Below are positions 5,573-14,010 of a DNA stretch of 29,625 nucleotides, piece by piece. The DNA lies in IMG/VR virus record IMGVR_UViG_3300004463_000648, positions 1 through 29,625 of that record; one strand, given 5' to 3'. The stretch's first letter is position 1; each line of letters starts with the position of its first letter. The position numbers were made by a program, and so were the translations under genes. This DNA comes from a virus. The notes beneath the pieces are model-generated. The model was given only the letters and a program-made list of their open reading frames with translations, ran no database searches and was not told where the DNA came from.

Positions 5573-6168
5573 TGCACCCTCCTGCACACCGCCACCTGGA
5601 CACGGTCCTGGCCGGTCATGAACGGGCAGTACGTGGCCGAGCCGGACCTGAGTCGCGTCGCCGGGTCCTGGCAGTAGCACTCCAGACCCACCCGCGCATC
5701 GCCGGCGCGTGTGCCGAGCACCGGGCCGGTGGTGCCGCTGGCCAGCCAGTAGCTCGGCCGCGTGACGTAGCTGCCATTGGGTGCGACCTCCCAGATCCGC
5801 TCGAGCGGCGCATTGGCCGCGGCCCAGGCGCGCGCCGGAGCCACCAGCGCGGCCAGCGACGGATCGTTGAGAGGCGTCGTCGCGTTGAGCCTCCACAGCT
5901 CTCGGTACAACTGCCGGTCGGTCATGCCGGCAGCCGAGGCCGGCGTCGGCCACTGGATGCGGTAGTCGCGGCGCTTCGCGGTGATGACCGGCGTGACGCT
6001 GTAGGCGTCGCTGCAGAAGTGGACCGACCAGGTGCCGTCGGCCGTGTCCTGCGTGTGGCTGTACGTGCCCGTGCCGATCGGCGCCGGCTCGCAGGCCTGC
6101 GCCTCGGCACGCGGCGCGAACAGCGAGAGAGCGAAGGCGAGCAGCGCCCACCCGATGAACTTGATCAT
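5569..6168 (-). CDS. Secreted protein with signal peptide, unknown function
   Basis: This 199-residue protein starts with a clear Sec signal peptide (MIKFIGWALLAFALSLFAPR, then AEAQA), with probable cleavage after AEA or AQA near residue 23-25. The mature part holds about seven cysteines (CEPAP, HFCSDA, LECYCQD, TYCPF, VAVCRR), suggesting disulfides in the periplasm. I do not recognise the domain; WSVHFCSDAYSVTPVITAKR and the VGLECYCQDP segment are distinctive. ATG 6168 has AAAGGA about 7 nt upstream. It lies between the holin candidates and DUF5675. It could take part in lysis, in superinfection control at the envelope, or in the virion; no motif decides. Confidence 0.75.
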   Translation of the reverse strand: MIKFIGWALLAFALSLFAPRAEAQACEPAPIGTGTYSHTQDTADGTWSVHFCSDAYSVTPVITAKRRDYRIQWPTPASAAGMTDRQLYRELWRLNATTPLNDPSLAALVAPARAWAAANAPLERIWEVAPNGSYVTRPSYWLASGTTGPVLGTRAGDARVGLECYCQDPATRLRSGSATYCPFMTGQDRVQVAVCRRVQ

Positions 6169-6527
6169 CACGAGTCCTTTCCGCGGGCGATGAAGCCGCT
6201 CCAGTGGTTGTGTGGCAGGTCGTCGAAGTCGCCCGGCCCAGTGCGTGTGTGCAGCGGCGGGCCTTGCTTCCAGCCGCTGCTGTTGGCCGCCATCACGACC
6301 AGGTAGCCCAGCGCGAGCGAGATGGAGCCCCAGCGGCCCCAGGCATCCGGCAGCCACATCGGCAGCGTGGCCACGGCCACCGCGTCGGTGAGCAGCAGCG
6401 CGTAGGCAGCGCGGATGCCGGGGCGCGTGGTGTCCTGGCTCATCTTGTTGATGCGGCACAGGCACGCCCAGGCGAGCGCCAGGCAAACCGCCACGTGCGC
6501 GAGCTGCAGCAGCAGGTCAGTTCTCAT
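6168..6527 (-). CDS. Membrane protein, holin or antiholin candidate
   Basis: This 119-residue protein has three predicted membrane helices, at about 5-25 (LLLQLAHVAVCLALAWACLC), 38-60 (IRAAYALLLTDAVAVATLPMWL) and 67-83 (GSISLALGYLVVMAANS). A soluble C-terminal tail follows (KQGPPLHTRTGPGDFDDLPH and on). Size, topology and position directly after another small membrane protein fit a class I holin or an antiholin partner. The gene overlaps its upstream neighbour by 11 bp and its downstream one by 1 bp. Holins are too diverse in sequence for this to be more than a topology-and-context call. Confidence 0.6.
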   Translation of the reverse strand: MRTDLLLQLAHVAVCLALAWACLCRINKMSQDTTRPGIRAAYALLLTDAVAVATLPMWLPDAWGRWGSISLALGYLVVMAANSSGWKQGPPLHTRTGPGDFDDLPHNHWSGFIARGKDS

Positions 6528-6900
6528 CGGCGTCCCCCAGCCGGCGGCCGAGCAGGCGGCGCGCCTTGGTCATGAGCCACTCGGGCTCGAGCGCACCGAC
6601 CACCGCGGCCACCGGGCCGAGCAGCCAGTGCAGCGGCAGCGCCGGGATCCAGCCCGAGAGCACCTCGGCGGCCGGCACGGTGACCATCAGCGCCAGCAGG
6701 ACCATCCCGGCGATGTAGAGCGTCGAGCCGAAGCGCGATGTCGGCGGCCGGCGGCTCGCACCCCAGGCCGCGCCGAGCGTGGCGCCGACCAGGATGACGA
6801 TCTGCGGCGCCAGGACAGCGGCCACCGATGGACTGAAGATCGCTGTGGCCAGCAGCACGAGCACGCTGACCAGGTCGAGTTGTGGTGGCGTCGGGTTCAT
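6517..6900 (-). CDS. Putative holin
   Basis: This 127-residue membrane protein has three or four hydrophobic stretches at about 10-30, 32-48, 59-83 and 87-104. It ends in a basic, then acidic, C-terminal tail (KARRLLGRRLGDADEN) of the kind that stays in the cytoplasm and regulates holins. It is the first small membrane protein after the tail genes and begins the lysis segment, the usual place for a holin. The holin would form the lesion that releases or activates the muralytic enzyme. Which of this protein and the one at 6168-6527 is the holin proper cannot be told from sequence. Confidence 0.6.
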   Translation of the reverse strand: MNPTPPQLDLVSVLVLLATAIFSPSVAAVLAPQIVILVGATLGAAWGASRRPPTSRFGSTLYIAGMVLLALMVTVPAAEVLSGWIPALPLHWLLGPVAAVVGALEPEWLMTKARRLLGRRLGDADEN

Positions 6901-6902
6901 GG

Positions 6903-7751
6903 TCAGAGCGTCGGTGGCATGGTCTTGTAGGGGTGCCCGCTCGGCAGCGCGCTCGTCAGCGCCCAGCGGTGCGCGAAGTAGCCGAAGATCCTGTCGATGT
7001 CGCCCGTGCTTGGCAGCAAAGCCGATTGCATGTACTCGGCCACGTCGATGTCGGCGGCTTGCGTCGCATCATTCGCCGCGCCCATGTTGAAAGACAGGCT
7101 CGCCTGCGTATTCGAGGTGAGCCCGCTGGATGTGAGCGCAAGGTTCTGCGCGTCCTGCGCGCCGTTGACATAGAGCGTGCCGCCACCGTTGGCCCAGTCC
7201 ATCGTGGCGACGACGATCTGCCAAGCGGTCGATCCGCCGGTTGACGCGCCGAGCACGCCGGCTGAATCCGCATCGAGGCGGCGCACGACCATGCTCGGTC
7301 GGTCGGCATTCGCCGGGCTGCTGGCAAGCAGGGAGAACCGGCTTCCGCCGGTGCCGGTGTAATTGATGCCGACGAACTTGTTTGCGCCGCCATCCGTCGC
7401 GGCCTTCTTGTAGACAACGGCGATGAAGCCGACGTCTGCATTCCTGAAGTGATCCCGTGCGCCTGTCGTCGTTGAGGCCAGGCGGTCATTTGACCCATCG
7501 AAAAGAATAGTGCGTCGACTGTTCAGGCCAGCAGCTTGTCGTGCGGGCCGGCTTCCGGACGTTGACTGCGCGATATTGAAGGTGGCCGTGCCGTTGCTTC
7601 CCCAGTCCGAAACTTCGTCGCCGGTCGGAATGGTGATCGTGCTGTCGTCGTTGTACCAAAACGATGGCGTCGCACTGAGGTTCTCAGGCGTCCACAGCAC
7701 GCCGGACCCCGAGCGCCCGAACTGCCCGGCCTGGAAGGGGAACGGAATCAT
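6903..7751 (-). CDS. LamG/concanavalin-like tail appendage protein
   Basis: This 282-residue protein has a short N-terminal anchoring segment (MIPFPFQAGQFGRSGSG) followed by a jelly-roll domain. FDGSNDRLAS, ADVGFIAVVYKK, WQIVVATMDWANGG, GTLYVNGAQDAQN and IGYFAHRW-like (IFGYFAHRWAL) segments match the strands of laminin-G/concanavalin-like domains. The C-terminal YFAHRWALTSALPSGHPYKT motif is common in phage tail proteins that carry such a domain. A carbohydrate-binding role at the tail tip is likely. The DNA is less GC-rich than most of the late block (36 of 60 G+C in 7441-7500), consistent with exchange of receptor-binding modules. Confidence 0.7.
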   Translation of the reverse strand: MIPFPFQAGQFGRSGSGVLWTPENLSATPSFWYNDDSTITIPTGDEVSDWGSNGTATFNIAQSTSGSRPARQAAGLNSRRTILFDGSNDRLASTTTGARDHFRNADVGFIAVVYKKAATDGGANKFVGINYTGTGGSRFSLLASSPANADRPSMVVRRLDADSAGVLGASTGGSTAWQIVVATMDWANGGGTLYVNGAQDAQNLALTSSGLTSNTQASLSFNMGAANDATQAADIDVAEYMQSALLPSTGDIDRIFGYFAHRWALTSALPSGHPYKTMPPTL

Positions 7752-9037
7752 GCGTCGGTGTCCGCGTTGGTGGTCACGTAGAGCGTGATCCCGTGCAGGC
7801 GAGCATCGAGCGCCAGCGTGTCGCCGCCGTCGCCGGTGACGCGCGAGAGCCTGAAGAACACCATGTCCTCGGCGGCCGGACTGCCGGCGACGGTGATCGC
7901 CGCCGACTCGGGCGAGGTGTAGAGGTCGTTCGTCGTGCCGCCGGTGTCGCTGGAGGTCTGCGCCGTGCCATAGGCCGCGGCGATGGCATCGTCATTGCCT
8001 ACCGCAACGGCCTGCAGGTCCCACACCACGCCGAAGTTCACGGTGGTCGCGGCGTGCGACCAGTGCGCGACGAAGGTCACCGTGCCCTCGTTCCATTTCT
8101 TCGGCATGACGATGCCGAACTGCGCGTACTCCTGCGTCGTCTGGTCGAAGTTCAGCGTGCGGATGTCCGGCTGGTTGGCCGCGCTGGCGATGGCGGTCAG
8201 TGCTTCGCAGCCACCGCTGACGCTCGGCGCCATGGAGCCGGCCGCGATGTAGATCGCATGGCGGCCCTGGGTCGATCCGCCGCTCCCGGGCGCGCCCTCG
8301 TCATCGAAGTCGAAGTAGCACAGCGCGCCGTCCTGGATGTCGCCGCTTGTCTTTTCCAGCAGCGCGACGGTGAGCTTCCAGTAGCCGGTGCCGTCGACCG
8401 GCGTGGCGGTGTAGGCCCAGCGCTGCCAGCGCGCCGCGTCGGTGGCCTGCTGGATGTGCAGCGTGCCCGCCTCCAGTTCGGCCATGCTCGCGTCCACGTT
8501 CACCGCATCGGCCGTGGCCTCGTCGATGTAGAGCACCGTCGCGCTGCCCTGGGTGGCGTTGTTCCACTTGAACAGGCCCGCGCCGGGGTCGCTGTCGGCC
8601 GTGCTGCCGGTGTCGGCGGTGAAGGTCAGGCCGCGCATCTCGGTGCCGGAGCCGGCCGCGGCAGCCGAGCCATGCACGCCGGCCGGCCCCGAGTAGTGCG
8701 GCTCGACTGCGGTCACCACGCCGCCGGCCGTCGTGATCTTGTAGACGCGGGCGTAGTTGGTCGTGTCGTCCCAGTTGGTCGAGCTCGTGCTGACGCTGAT
8801 GACGCCGGTGGACCGCAGCACGACGACGTAGTTGTCCGCCGCGTCCGCGAGCGTGAGCGTGCCCTCTGCAACGCTGAAGGGCCCCCAGCGGTCGCCCCAG
8901 TAGGCCCAGGTCAGCCCGGTGGTGGCGGCGTGGCGCTTGAGGTAGGTGGCGAAGGCGTTGAGCGTGTCGAAGGCCTCGTTCGCGCGCGTCGGGTTGCCGG
9001 TGGCCGGCGTCTCGGAGAGTTGGGTCGGGAAGGTCAT
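7748..9037 (-). CDS. Minor tail/receptor-end protein
   Basis: This 429-residue protein follows the J-like gene with an ATGA overlap. The N-terminal part (RANEAFDTLNAFATYLKRHA, then TGLTWAYWGDRWGPFSVAEG) resembles the attachment segment of phage proteins that bind the tail tip. The rest is beta-rich, with NYVVVLRSTGVISVSTSSTN and a later TVTFVAHWSHAATTVNFGVV segment of jelly-roll character, and it lacks collagen or coiled-coil repeats. It could be a tail fibre or a central-tip accessory protein; which one is unresolved. No catalytic motif for a depolymerase is visible. Placement between the J-like protein and the LamG protein suggests that the three form the host-contact end. Confidence 0.65.
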   Translation of the reverse strand: MTFPTQLSETPATGNPTRANEAFDTLNAFATYLKRHAATTGLTWAYWGDRWGPFSVAEGTLTLADAADNYVVVLRSTGVISVSTSSTNWDDTTNYARVYKITTAGGVVTAVEPHYSGPAGVHGSAAAAGSGTEMRGLTFTADTGSTADSDPGAGLFKWNNATQGSATVLYIDEATADAVNVDASMAELEAGTLHIQQATDAARWQRWAYTATPVDGTGYWKLTVALLEKTSGDIQDGALCYFDFDDEGAPGSGGSTQGRHAIYIAAGSMAPSVSGGCEALTAIASAANQPDIRTLNFDQTTQEYAQFGIVMPKKWNEGTVTFVAHWSHAATTVNFGVVWDLQAVAVGNDDAIAAAYGTAQTSSDTGGTTNDLYTSPESAAITVAGSPAAEDMVFFRLSRVTGDGGDTLALDARLHGITLYVTTNADTDA

Positions 9038-12000
9038 AGGGTGATCTCGGCCTCGTGGCCGGCTCCGACGGTTGCTGAAATCTGCGCGACGCGCACGGTG
9101 TAGCCAGTGAGAGAGGCGATCACGTCGTACAGGCGCGTCGTCCCGAGCGAGCTGTTCACTGCGGCGGCAAGGGCAAGCTGACCCCCGGTGGCGCCGACGA
9201 GCGTGCCGTAGGCAGGCGCGGCGATCTCGCGGTCTACCGCGCCCGTCGTGCCATCGAGCCAGCGCAGGGTGGTGCCGCCAAACTCGTAGACGACGTTGCT
9301 GCCGTCGATGAATGGCTGCGACGAGATGCCGTCGGTGTAAGACTCGAGCACCGTGCCGTCGCTCGGGTCCAGCACCACCATGCCGGTGTTGGTCCAGACG
9401 AACAGAAGGCTTCCGGCGTACAGAAGGTCATAGGCGGAAGTGCCGGCCAGGTCGGCGGTCCAGGACACGGTCGGCAGCGCCGTCGGGTCGAAGCCCTGCA
9501 CCTCATCGGCGGCGCTGATGGCGTAGAACAGGCCGCCTCCTGCAGCCATGGCGCCGCCGAAGCTGATGCCGCCCCGGTCCGGCGCGTCGTAGCTGTTGAT
9601 GACGGCCAGCGTGGTGGCGTTGTGCTGGGTCAGGGTGCCGCTCGCGCGCCCGTAGCTCCAGATGTAGGTGCCGTCCCAGTACAGATCCGAGAGCTGGTCA
9701 TACGGCGCGGGTGACCAGGTGGCTGCGATGGCGCTCGGCGCCGACAGGTCGATGCGGCGGAGGTAGGTCTGGTCCGTCACCCCCGAAGGCGTCACGTCGG
9801 TTGCCGCGACGTAGGCCGTGGTCCCGACGTAGACCACCGCATCGACGCGGCCGTTGCACAAGCTCGGCGAGAGGTAGGTGCCGGCATCGGTCGACACGTT
9901 GCGCCCGATCAGGCGCCGGTCGTGGTAGGTCGTGCCCCAGTTCCAGATGCCGTAGAGCACGCCGCTGATGAGCGACGGAATCAGCATGGCCTGGCTGACC
10001 TCGCTGTCCTGCACGGCCTGCCCGAACGGCAGTCGCGGCTCGTCCACCGTCGTGATGCTCACCAGTGCGTCGAGCTCGTCGTACAGCTCCACCCGGTAGC
10101 TCTCGCTCGCCTCGCCGAGCGGCGGCTCGCCGACGACGGGTGCGCTCAGGCGCGTGCGGCGGTCCCAGGTGATCTCTCCGTCGCCGGCGCGGATGTCCAC
10201 CACGGCGCGCGGCACCAGGCACTCGCTGTTGCAGGTGAAGGACTGCCCGGCCACGCTGGCGACGCTGCGGCGGTCCGGCACGGCCTTGAAGTAGCGCAGC
10301 ACGCCGATCTCGGCCGCGAGCTGGGTGACGCGCAGCAGGCCGCTGTCGGCAGCGAGCACGAAGCTGTCGCCCTCGGCGTGGCTGTCGATGGCGAACTCGG
10401 TGCCCTGCAGGCCGCGCATCAGGCCACTGAGCAGGTAGGCCCTCGTCCCGACGAGCGTCGCGTTGCGGTAGCGGATCAGCTCCCAGCGGCCATGCGCGCC
10501 GACGAGCGCGACGTTGATGCTCGCGTCCGCGTACATCGCCGCGTGCGTGCTGCTGGACAGCGCGGCGCTGCCGCTCTCCAGCGTCACGGTGACGGTGTTG
10601 ACCTCGTCCCACGTCCAGCCGCCGGCCCAGGCGCCGAGCTCTGTGCAGGCGCCTGTGGTGGCGCTGCGCGTGACCGTGCCGATGGCGGTGTAGGTCACGT
10701 CGTCCGCGCTGCCGTAGAGCGTGACGCCCTCGTTCCCCGGGATCGTGATGGCCGCGTAGAAGCCGGGGCCATCATCGGCGTCGCGCAGCAGCGGCCCGTC
10801 GACCAGCAGCAGCGTCGCGGTGCCGACGGGCGCGACAGTGATCGCCTCCTCGTAGTCGGTCTCGGTGTCCAGCTCGTCGACCAGGGCGCTGATGTCGTTG
10901 AGCTCCCACTCGCACTGCTTCACGCCGTCGGCATAGCTCAGGCGCTTGATGCGCAGGTTGTAGGCGTTGCCGTCGATGTCGGTCACCGCGTAGGCGTCGC
11001 CGGGCTCTGCCGCTGCGTAGGCGTCGCTGATGCCGAAGCTGGCGGTCTTGGCAGCAGAACGCTGCATCACGGTGGCGCTGAAGGCGCGGCCGCGCGCCTC
11101 GGCAGGCGTCAGAACCACGTTGGTCTGCACGCGGCGAATGTCCGGGCCGTCCGTGGTCAGGCGGTCGCCGGACTGGAAATCGACATCGTGGTCCTGAGCG
11201 ATGTTGGGGTAGCCCAGACCCACGACGGCAGGGCTCTCGTCGTTGTTGCCGATCTTGAGCCCGGTGAAGGGCTCGCCGGGCGCACCGACACCCGAGCCCG
11301 TGTCGTTGAACGCGATGGAGCCGACCGTGGCCGCCGCGCGCCGCACGAAGCGCAGGGGAGCGCCGGGTACGAGGTCGAAGTGGTAGATGTCGCCAAGGTC
11401 GGCGATCGCCTGCGCGGCAGGGCCGATGGCCGTGAATCCGGTGACTTCCACGCCGACCAGGTCGCTGGAGTCCCAGTCGCTCGGGTCCAGCCCGGGCACA
11501 CGCGCGAGCTCGGCGTCTACGATGTCGGCCAGGTCCACGGTGGCCGGCGTCGCGTTGTCGATGTAGACGTTGTTGGTGCCCCAGATGTCGGCCGTCGGGT
11601 AGTCAACGTCGAGCCGGCGGTAGTTGCCGGCGCCGTCGGTCACGAGGCCGAACGCCGGGTCATCGGACTCGACAAAGCTCTCGTCGGGCGTGATCGACTC
11701 CCAGACCGTACCGCCGGTCAGTCCGTAGAATCCGTAATAGACCTCGCCGAAGTGGTCGCCGGTGAAGCTCACCGTGATCGGCGTGTGACCGATCGGCGTG
11801 TTGAACTGGACGGCTACCGTCTTTGTGACCTCGCCGTCCGCCCAGTTCAGCGTCTGGCTCCAGGTGCCGACGCCGCCGACCGTGACGGTGACGGTGTAGC
11901 TTTCGACGGGGAACGATGTGATGCGGTCGAACCTCCAGTACACCAGCCAGGCCGAGCCGGTGGCCGTGGCAGAGATGGTGTCGTCCAGGTACCAGCCCGA

Positions 12001-12720
12001 ACTGCTCCCGCCTGCGAAGCTGCCCCCACCGTTGAACGCCCGCACGATGTCGTGGCTGGCCAGCGCCGTGGGCACAGAAATGACCGTGCCCGCCGTGATG
12101 ACCTCGACCTCGATGAACGGGACCTGCTTAGTGCTGCCGCACTGGAAGTTCTCGAAGCCGATGCTCGCCACGCCGCGGTAGGCCGGCGCGTCGGCGGCGC
12201 CGACGGCATCCTCGTAGACGGCCCATGGGGTCTGCGCGCCCGTGCCCGGCAAAAACTCGAAGTCGTCCCATTGGGGCGTCGCCTCGCTGGCCGCGATCGA
12301 CTCCGCATCGCTGGCCGACAGCGCGGTGTAGTAGAGCTTGTTGTTGACCCAGATGCGCGTGACGGCAACCACGTTGGCGCCGTCGGCGATCCAGCCGAGC
12401 AGGTCCAGGCTGTAGGTGTAGCTGCTGGGGCCTTCCGGCGGTCCTTTGCCGCCCTGCTCGATCTCGGTGGCGCGGAAGGCGCTCGACCAGACCGGATGGA
12501 ACGTGCGGCGCACGCGGCCGTACACACGCGGGATCTGCGCACCGAGGGTGAGCTGCGGGCGCTTCAGGTCGCCCGGCCCGGGCCCGCTGGGCTTGGAGCC
12601 GAAGAGGCCCGCCGCCACGGCGCCAGCGGCGTAGCCGTACTGGGCACCCTGCAAGGCGCCGCCAGGCCCGCCTACGATGAAGCCGACCACCCCTCCGGCG
12701 ACCGCGCCGACTATTTGCAT
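9034..12720 (-). CDS. J-like tail tip attachment protein with propeller-like C-terminal region
   Basis: This is the largest product (1228 residues). The N-terminus has a glycine-rich hydrophobic segment (GAVAGGVVGFIVGGPGGALQ), then PQLTLGAQIPRVYGRVRRTF, the typical opening of GTA-g15/lambda-J-like central tail tip proteins. The middle (about residues 380-640) fits the Phage-tail_3 hub region (RVPGLDPSDWDSSDLVGVEV; DAYAAAEPGDAYAVTDIDG). The end, GYTVRVAQISATVGAGHEAE, is the usual C-terminal strand of this family. Between about residues 912 and 1204 lies an atypical block of repeated strands such as DLYWDGTYIWSYGRASGTL and LLYAGSLLFVWTNTGMVVLD, resembling a PQQ/YncE-type beta-propeller. The protein closes the tail tube and contacts the receptor. 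It overlaps NlpC by 10 bp. Confidence 0.9.
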   Translation of the reverse strand: MQIVGAVAGGVVGFIVGGPGGALQGAQYGYAAGAVAAGLFGSKPSGPGPGDLKRPQLTLGAQIPRVYGRVRRTFHPVWSSAFRATEIEQGGKGPPEGPSSYTYSLDLLGWIADGANVVAVTRIWVNNKLYYTALSASDAESIAASEATPQWDDFEFLPGTGAQTPWAVYEDAVGAADAPAYRGVASIGFENFQCGSTKQVPFIEVEVITAGTVISVPTALASHDIVRAFNGGGSFAGGSSSGWYLDDTISATATGSAWLVYWRFDRITSFPVESYTVTVTVGGVGTWSQTLNWADGEVTKTVAVQFNTPIGHTPITVSFTGDHFGEVYYGFYGLTGGTVWESITPDESFVESDDPAFGLVTDGAGNYRRLDVDYPTADIWGTNNVYIDNATPATVDLADIVDAELARVPGLDPSDWDSSDLVGVEVTGFTAIGPAAQAIADLGDIYHFDLVPGAPLRFVRRAAATVGSIAFNDTGSGVGAPGEPFTGLKIGNNDESPAVVGLGYPNIAQDHDVDFQSGDRLTTDGPDIRRVQTNVVLTPAEARGRAFSATVMQRSAAKTASFGISDAYAAAEPGDAYAVTDIDGNAYNLRIKRLSYADGVKQCEWELNDISALVDELDTETDYEEAITVAPVGTATLLLVDGPLLRDADDGPGFYAAITIPGNEGVTLYGSADDVTYTAIGTVTRSATTGACTELGAWAGGWTWDEVNTVTVTLESGSAALSSSTHAAMYADASINVALVGAHGRWELIRYRNATLVGTRAYLLSGLMRGLQGTEFAIDSHAEGDSFVLAADSGLLRVTQLAAEIGVLRYFKAVPDRRSVASVAGQSFTCNSECLVPRAVVDIRAGDGEITWDRRTRLSAPVVGEPPLGEASESYRVELYDELDALVSITTVDEPRLPFGQAVQDSEVSQAMLIPSLISGVLYGIWNWGTTYHDRRLIGRNVSTDAGTYLSPSLCNGRVDAVVYVGTTAYVAATDVTPSGVTDQTYLRRIDLSAPSAIAATWSPAPYDQLSDLYWDGTYIWSYGRASGTLTQHNATTLAVINSYDAPDRGGISFGGAMAAGGGLFYAISAADEVQGFDPTALPTVSWTADLAGTSAYDLLYAGSLLFVWTNTGMVVLDPSDGTVLESYTDGISSQPFIDGSNVVYEFGGTTLRWLDGTTGAVDREIAAPAYGTLVGATGGQLALAAAVNSSLGTTRLYDVIASLTGYTVRVAQISATVGAGHEAEITL

Positions 12721-13169
12721 GCGACCCCCGGCACCCGATAGGCCGCTACGAACTGCAGGAAGCGCCCGCCGAACACGAGCCGCGTCACCCGCGTTTGCTT
12801 CGAGCGGTAGCCCTCGGCCTGCATCCAGTACATGCGGCCCGGCGTGCCGTCGACCAGCATGCCAAGGTGCTGCGGCAGACCGGACTCCCGGAACGCGCTG
12901 AGGATCGCGTCACCGGGCAGCGCATCAGCCAGCGAAGGCAGGCGCGTCAGGTGCTCGTCGCACAGCCGCTGCAGCGTGTGGCCGTCCGGCGTGCGCGGGT
13001 AGCCCTGCACGTCGAAGCTGCGTGGCTTGGTGCCGCATTCCCAGGCGCCGACGATCATCCACGCCGGGCAGTCCATGCCCACCCCGGGCAGCCGGCCCTG
13101 GTGCACGAATGGCGTGCCAACGTAGGCGAGGCAGGCCCGCACCCAGTCATCGCGCAAGACTTCAGACAT
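12711..13169 (-). CDS. NlpC/P60 family tail tip peptidase
   Basis: This 152-residue protein corresponds to GTA g14/lambda K-type tail assembly proteins. An NlpC/P60 cysteine peptidase core is visible: Cys34 in GMDCPAWMIVGAWECG, the LPGDAIL turn (84-90), and His101 in LPQHLGMLVDG. The third polar residue may be Gln117 in WMQAEG. The protein would cleave host peptidoglycan cross-links during DNA entry, or process a tail tip component. I use ATG 13169, which overlaps the DUF2163 stop by 8 bp; a longer reading from 13316 is low-complexity and would overlap that gene by 155 bp. Order DUF2460-DUF2163-NlpC-J is conserved in GTA-like tails. Confidence 0.9.
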   Translation of the reverse strand: MSEVLRDDWVRACLAYVGTPFVHQGRLPGVGMDCPAWMIVGAWECGTKPRSFDVQGYPRTPDGHTLQRLCDEHLTRLPSLADALPGDAILSAFRESGLPQHLGMLVDGTPGRMYWMQAEGYRSKQTRVTRLVFGGRFLQFVAAYRVPGVACK

Positions 13170-14010
13170 CGCTGCCCGCCAGTCGGCTCGAGCTCGGGGC
13201 GTGCCGCGCGCCGAGGAAGTTGATGATGTTGGAGAACTTGGTCTCGCAGTCCAGGTTGGCGCGCTGGCGGCAACCGGCGGTGATGCTGGCCGTCTGGCCG
13301 ATGACGACGGACTCAACGATGCGGTCGCCCTCGGCCAGCGTGATGACGCCGCCCGCGGTCTGCCCGCTCACCAGCAGCGGCATGCCGGCATAGAGCCCGT
13401 CGTCGAAGGTGATGTGCCCGCCGACGCACCAGCCCGCCGGCTGACCGAGGCCGGTGACGGTGAACACCAGCCGCGAGGCCACGGCGGAGACCGTGACCGC
13501 GTAGGTGTAGCTGCCCGCCACGTCCACCTGGCAGAGCGCGTCGCCCAGGCGGTGCACGCAGGTCTTGCCGGTGGTGAGCGTGTAGTCCTGGCGCAGCAGC
13601 TGCCGCAGGTCGCGCAGCTCCAGCTCGAAGCCGCCGAGCACCCGCCGCACGTCGGCGACACGGTAGGTCGGCCAGGGGATGAAGCCGTCGGTCGGATCGG
13701 CCCAGTTGTACTGGTTGAACTCCACCCGGCAGCCGTGCCAGCGGCCTGCAAGAAAGTCGGCGTGCTCGAGGTCGGTGTCGGTCAGGACGACGAGCTGCAG
13801 CGTGTCGACGTCGTAGCCGAGGGTGCAGGTGATACTGGTCAGCTCGAAGCCCGGCGCCGCAAGGTAAGGCTCGCCGTCGAGCGTGACATTGCGCGTGCCG
13901 CTGACGAAGCGAAACACCTGCCCGTCCGTCCGGGTGAACTTGACCGCCCAGGCCAGCGACGTGCACCCGGTGGCGATGTGCTCGTCCATCGACGATCCGA
14001 GCATCTTCAT
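13162..14010 (-). CDS. DUF2163/BR0599 family tail hub protein
   Basis: This 282-residue protein matches DUF2163 with its C-terminal BR0599 domain. The N-terminus reads HIATGCTSLAWAVKFTRTDG, the usual beta-hairpin opening for this family, followed by LDGEPYLAAPGFELTSI. The C-terminal part contains CVHRLGDALCQVD and TITAGC-like (SITAGCRQRANLDC) cysteine motifs, with the ending FSNIINFLGARH. In the Rhodobacter gene transfer agent the counterpart (g13) is a hub protein joining the distal tail ring to the tip. A metal or Fe-S-type ligand set from the paired cysteines is possible and not shown here. It overlaps both neighbours by 4-8 bp. Confidence 0.9.
   Translation of the reverse strand: MKMLGSSMDEHIATGCTSLAWAVKFTRTDGQVFRFVSGTRNVTLDGEPYLAAPGFELTSITCTLGYDVDTLQLVVLTDTDLEHADFLAGRWHGCRVEFNQYNWADPTDGFIPWPTYRVADVRRVLGGFELELRDLRQLLRQDYTLTTGKTCVHRLGDALCQVDVAGSYTYAVTVSAVASRLVFTVTGLGQPAGWCVGGHITFDDGLYAGMPLLVSGQTAGGVITLAEGDRIVESVVIGQTASITAGCRQRANLDCETKFSNIINFLGARHAPSSSRLAGSDV

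Noticed and set aside
6903-9037. Diversity-generating retroelement target at the receptor-end genes
   Set aside because: No reverse transcriptase and no template/variable repeat pair was found in the window.
9922-12741. 939-codon open frame on the + strand opposite the J-like gene
   Set aside because: The translation is rich in Arg, Ala, Val, Gly and His without domain motifs. It is the antisense shadow of a GC-rich gene whose minus-strand product has clear J-like motifs.
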